From: Clostridium fungisolvens
GTDB lineage: Bacteria; Bacillota; Clostridia; Clostridiales; Clostridiaceae
DNA: 64,000 bases
Assembly (NCBI RefSeq): GCF_014193895.1
Contig: NZ_BLZR01000001.1
Coordinates: 3,100,001-3,164,000 of the forward strand
Direction of reading: 5' to 3'
A program made the position numbers and the translations under genes. This document shows, in pieces, positions 60,828-64,000 of this stretch (the stretch's first letter is position 1; the number at the start of each line of letters is the position of its first letter). Below the pieces are notes generated by a model. It had not been told where the DNA came from. It made no database searches and saw only the letters and a list, made by a program, of their open reading frames with translations.

Positions 60828-61226
60828 AAAAATCACTGAAGCGATTTTCTTCAGTGATTTTTTTTGCGCATCTGCCTTTCCGAATGTATATGAGGAAAAT
60901 CTGGCAGGCGACATATTCTTCTTTTTATTCTTAAACTTATATTATGTCTTAAGTGTCTTACTCATACTCATCTATAAATACAATTAAGTTATAAATTCTA
61001 AAGAATAAAAAATCACTGAAGCGATTTCCTTCAGTGATTTTTTTGCGCATCTGCCTTTCCGAATTCATATGAGGAAAATTTGGCAAGCGACACATTCTTC
61101 TTTTTTTGTTCTTTAACTTATATTATCTTTTAAGTGTGTTACGTATACTTATTCACAAATACAATTGAATTATAAATCCTTCAAGAATAAAAACATCACT
61201 GAAGCGACTTACTTCAGTGATGTTTT
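60828..61226. repeat. Tandem ~180-bp terminator-bearing repeat (family 2), 2.2 copies
   Basis: Copy 1 starts about 60828, copy 2 about 61008 (period 180), and a hairpin-only third copy spans 61191-61226 (period 183). Each begins with AATCACTGAAGCGA..TTCAGTGATTTTTTT; copies 1 and 2 continue with GCGCATCTGCCTTTCCGAAT, ATATGAGGAAAA, TGGCA and a T-rich tail. TGCCTTTCC can pair with GGAAA...GGCA as a second stem. The first hairpin should terminate the decarboxylase gene; the third should end the convergent DUF523 gene. Fills the 431-bp gap; no gene in it. Confidence 0.88.
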
Positions 61227-61246
61227 TTTATTCTTTTTTATGTTTT

Positions 61247-61687
61247 TTAATCTTCTTCACTAAATACTTCTATCCCGTTTAGTTTTAAAAGCTCTGCCGT
61301 AACACCGTTACCTTCAACAATCCTACCAGAAAATGTACCATCATATATCTTTCCAGCCCCACATGAGGGACTTTTAGCTTTTAAAATTGCTTTCTTAACA
61401 TTGTTTTTAACAGCTATGTCCAGTACTTTATTAGCACCTTTAATAAAATTCTCAGTAGCATCTGTTCCATTAGCTGATAATACTTTAGCTCTGCCTTCTA
61501 AGACATCAATTCCGCTTCCACCTTGTATTTCTACTGGTTCTCTAGGCGTGCTAAGTCCGCCCATCTCTTCAGGGCAAACCAGGATAGCTTCACCCTCATC
61601 ATAAATTTTCTTTATCTTTTCATTATAGTTATTCCCACCATTATACTTACAATTACATCCGCATAAACATGCACTTATTATAATCAT
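61247..61687 (-). CDS. DUF523 family protein
   Basis: About 146 aa, small cytoplasmic Cys-rich protein. Signature SACLCGCNCKYNGGNNYNEK, then VCPEEMGGLSTPREPVEIQGG, and KAKSPSCGAGKIYDGTFSG. Some family members are linked to desulfuration of thio-pyrimidines; the role here is unknown. The ATG at 61687 is 9 nt from GGAG. Lies 17 bp after mutS2. Confidence 0.87.
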   Translation of the reverse strand: MIIISACLCGCNCKYNGGNNYNEKIKKIYDEGEAILVCPEEMGGLSTPREPVEIQGGSGIDVLEGRAKVLSANGTDATENFIKGANKVLDIAVKNNVKKAILKAKSPSCGAGKIYDGTFSGRIVEGNGVTAELLKLNGIEVFSEED

Positions 61688-61704
61688 ATACAAATACTCC
61701 GTTT

Positions 61705-64000
61705 TTACTTTAATTGAACTACAGTAACTCCAGTTCCACCTTCCCCATATTCACCTAGTCTATAAGACTTAACATGAGGATGGCTCTTTAGCATGTCATT
61801 TATACTTTTTCTAAGAATTCCGGTTCCCTTTCCATGAATCAAAGACACTTCTCCAAGACCAGCCATATATGCTTCATCCAAGTACTTATCAGCATTATAA
61901 CAAGCTTCTTCTGCATCAAGACCTCTTAAATCCACAGAACTAGATACTGACTTAGTATTGAGATTAACCTCACGTTTTACTTTTTTCTTAACTTCCTTAG
62001 TTTCTTTAGATTTTCTTAGATCTTTTAGCTTAACATTTACTTTCATTATACCAGCTTCAACTTGAACATCACCTTTTGAATCTGGCATTGTTAGAATAAT
62101 TACTTTCTGATTTAAGGAAGGTAAGAATGCTTCCATTCCAGGCTTAACTACTTCAATTGTCTCGCCATTATCCTTTTCAGCTTTATCTATAACACTTTCA
62201 GTTTTGTTAAGCTTATCTCTCAGCTTACTCCTCTGCTCTTCTAGTTTTCTTCTTGCATCAGAGTCAAAGCCTAACCTCTCAAGCTCTCTCATATTCTTAA
62301 GAATTTGATCTGCTTCTTCTTTAGCTTCTCTAAGAATCTGTTTAGCTTCTCTTCTTGCCTCTCCAAATGCATTTTCTCTAGTTTTTTCTAAATTTTCTAG
62401 TTTAACTTCATATTTTTCTCTGAGTTTTCTAGCATCAAGTTTCAGCATTTCAGCTTCTCTTGCATCTCTCTCCGCTTTCATACTCTTTTCTTGAAGGCTT
62501 TGTATTAAATCCTCAAATTGAAGCGACTCACTAGAAATCAGTTCTTTTGATTTCTCTATTACATCATCGCTTAATCCTAATCTTCTTGATATTTCAAAAG
62601 CATTTGATTTACCAGGTATACCTATTAAAAGCTTATAGGTTGGTCTTAAGGTTTCCACATCAAATTCTACCGATGCATTTTCAACGCCTATGGTTCTTAA
62701 TGCATAGCCTTTCAACTCACTATAATGAGTTGTAGCAACTATCTTACAGTTTCTATGTCTAAGTGTCTCAAGTATAGCTACTGCAAGCGCAGCACCTTCA
62801 GTAGGATCTGTACCTGCACCTAATTCATCAAATAAAACAAGCGATTCATTATCTGCTTCTTCCATTATTGATACTATGTTAGTCATATGAGAAGAAAAAG
62901 TAGATAAACTTTGTTCAATACTTTGTTCATCACCTATATCAGCATATATTTCTCTAAAGAAACTCACCGTAGAGTTTTCTCTAGCAGGTATTAAAACTCC
63001 ACTCATAGCCATTATATGAAGTAGCCCAACGGTCTTTAAAGTTACGGTCTTACCACCAGTATTTGGACCTGTTACTACAAGACTTGTAAATTCTCTTCCT
63101 AAGTATATATCTGAAGATACAACCCTTTTAGGATCTATAAGCGGATGTTTAGCTTGAACTAAGTCAACAATTCCATTGTCATTAACCGCAGGACATATTC
63201 CATCAATAGCACTTGCATATTTAGCCTTTGCAAATATAAAATCTAATTCATTTAAAATATTAGCATTATTTCTAACTGCTATAATTTCATCATATACAAA
63301 GCCTGACAACTCTTGAAGTATTCTTTCGATCTCAGCTTTTTCTTTCAACATAAGCTCTTTGATTTCATTGTTTATCTTAACCAAGCTCATAGGTTCTATA
63401 AAAAGTGTTGCTCCTGTTGAACTTTGATCATGAATAAGTCCTGGCACTGCACCTTTATGCTCTGCCTTTACTGGGATAACATATCTATCACCTCTCATGG
63501 TATAAAGGTTATCCTGTAAAAACTTCGAGTTTTCTCTTAAGATAGAGTTAACTTTATCCCTAACCGAAGAATTTTTTTCTTTAAGAGATCTTCTTATATT
63601 ATTAAGAGTTTGACTAGCTTTATCAGATATTTCTTCTTCACCTATTATTGCATTGAAGATAGTATCCTCTAACTTCCTTATAGGTGTTAAGCCTGCACAT
63701 ATATCTTCTAATATATTATAAGATTCCTCTTCATCTTTTCTTTTTATGAAATCTATAAATCTTCTAGCACATCTCACCATATTACCTATTCTGAGTAGTT
63801 GCCCTGGATTCAATGTACCACCTTTTCCAGCCCTTGTAACAGCTTCTCTTACATCGTATAAACCTTCAAAAGGTGGTGTTCCCTTCTTTTGAAGCAGTGT
63901 TAAAGCTTCTTTGGTTTCTTGAAGATGCTCCTTTACTTCATGTATATTTTCATATGGAGTCAGCTCATCTATAGTATCCTTTGAAGCACCTGTAAGTGCA
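61705..64000 (-). CDS. mutS2: Endonuclease MutS2, N-terminus cut by window edge
   Basis: Ribosome-rescue and anti-recombination ATPase of Firmicutes. 765 codons are visible and the frame runs open to the edge (first visible residues ALTGASKDTIDELTPY), so about 20-25 residues are missing. Walker A VVTGPNTGGKTVTLKTVG, signature and Walker B ESLVLFDELGAGTDPTEGAALA, a long coiled coil (about residues 560-640 of the visible part), and a C-terminal Smr nuclease domain (VDLRGLDAEEACYNADKYL; SLIHGKGTGILRKSI). Confidence 0.95.
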   Translation of the reverse strand, partial: ALTGASKDTIDELTPYENIHEVKEHLQETKEALTLLQKKGTPPFEGLYDVREAVTRAGKGGTLNPGQLLRIGNMVRCARRFIDFIKRKDEEESYNILEDICAGLTPIRKLEDTIFNAIIGEEEISDKASQTLNNIRRSLKEKNSSVRDKVNSILRENSKFLQDNLYTMRGDRYVIPVKAEHKGAVPGLIHDQSSTGATLFIEPMSLVKINNEIKELMLKEKAEIERILQELSGFVYDEIIAVRNNANILNELDFIFAKAKYASAIDGICPAVNDNGIVDLVQAKHPLIDPKRVVSSDIYLGREFTSLVVTGPNTGGKTVTLKTVGLLHIMAMSGVLIPARENSTVSFFREIYADIGDEQSIEQSLSTFSSHMTNIVSIMEEADNESLVLFDELGAGTDPTEGAALAVAILETLRHRNCKIVATTHYSELKGYALRTIGVENASVEFDVETLRPTYKLLIGIPGKSNAFEISRRLGLSDDVIEKSKELISSESLQFEDLIQSLQEKSMKAERDAREAEMLKLDARKLREKYEVKLENLEKTRENAFGEARREAKQILREAKEEADQILKNMRELERLGFDSDARRKLEEQRSKLRDKLNKTESVIDKAEKDNGETIEVVKPGMEAFLPSLNQKVIILTMPDSKGDVQVEAGIMKVNVKLKDLRKSKETKEVKKKVKREVNLNTKSVSSSVDLRGLDAEEACYNADKYLDEAYMAGLGEVSLIHGKGTGILRKSINDMLKSHPHVKSYRLGEYGEGGTGVTVVQLK

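Noticed and set aside
60828..61226. Insertion sequence remnant or CRISPR-like array.
   Set aside because: No transposase frame, no target duplication that I can see, and the conserved part is a terminator hairpin; a tandem repeat describes it better.
1..64000. tRNA, rRNA, riboswitch or T-box.
   Set aside because: I read the gaps for cloverleaf-type patterns, T-box TGGN motifs with a leader, and known riboswitch cores, and saw none convincing.

Overview
The window is a stretch of ordinary chromosome from a low-GC, spore-forming Clostridium-like Firmicute. The evidence is very AT-rich intergenic DNA, a complete eight-gene spoIIIA operon, a spoVD/spoVE-bearing division and wall cluster, Asp23, a CD1247-type zinc-ribbon protein, strong AGGAGG ribosome sites and frequent TTG/GTG starts. 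I found no tRNA, rRNA, transposase, integrase, phage gene or CRISPR array.

Layout. 1-7.5 kb (minus): nusB-folD-xseA-xseB-ispA-dxs-tlyA-nadK, preceded by asp23. 7.6-12.5 kb: spoIIIAA to AH. 12.9-20 kb: CD1247-type protein, efp, aroK and a type IV pilus-like operon (GspE/PilB ATPase, GspF/PilC platform, four prepilin-like proteins including one of 56 aa, and three small proteins at the PilM/N/O positions). 20-25.7 kb: a lipoprotein, divergent rqcH, then an rRNA methyltransferase, pyrR and an RluD-type synthase. 25.7-43.8 kb: the division and wall cluster (yteA, divIVA, ylmH, yggT, sepF, yggS, two DUF881 genes around sbp, ftsQ, ftsW/spoVE, mraY, murF, murE, spoVD, ftsL, rsmH, mraZ), then ychF. 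murD, murG, ftsA, ftsZ and sigE/sigG are absent from it. 44-48 kb (plus): a PdaA-like deacetylase, two glycosyltransferases and an FchA-type cyclohydrolase. 48.3-56.3 kb (minus): an exopolysaccharide locus (TPR protein, Wzz/CpsC, BY-kinase CpsD, phosphatase CpsB, priming transferase, Wzy-like protein, glycosyltransferase, TagA/WecG transferase). 56.6-64 kb: phosphoglucomutase, L25/Ctc, an Orn/Lys/Arg decarboxylase-type protein, DUF523 and mutS2 (cut by the window edge).

How the parts fit. Division and wall synthesis, lipid-carrier and isoprenoid synthesis (dxs, ispA, mraY), exopolysaccharide assembly and sporulation share the region. One-carbon metabolism looks split: FolD has lost the catalytic lysine of its cyclohydrolase site, and a separate FchA-family protein is encoded 41 kb away.

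Most unusual signal. The intergenic regions carry two families of structured repeats. Family 1 is a two-tier (nested) palindrome with outer arms of the type AAACCACTTC / GAAGTGGTTT around an independent inner hairpin. It occurs in at least seven gaps, always at the 3' side of a gene, and once as a 98-bp tandem. Family 2 is a terminator-like hairpin joined to a GCGCATCTGCC block, present as a ~180-bp tandem after the decarboxylase, with diverged relatives elsewhere. Other points worth checking are a possible AUA start for yggT, a hairpin between the ribosome site and AUG of mraY, and three 10-bp-phased repeats upstream of mraZ.
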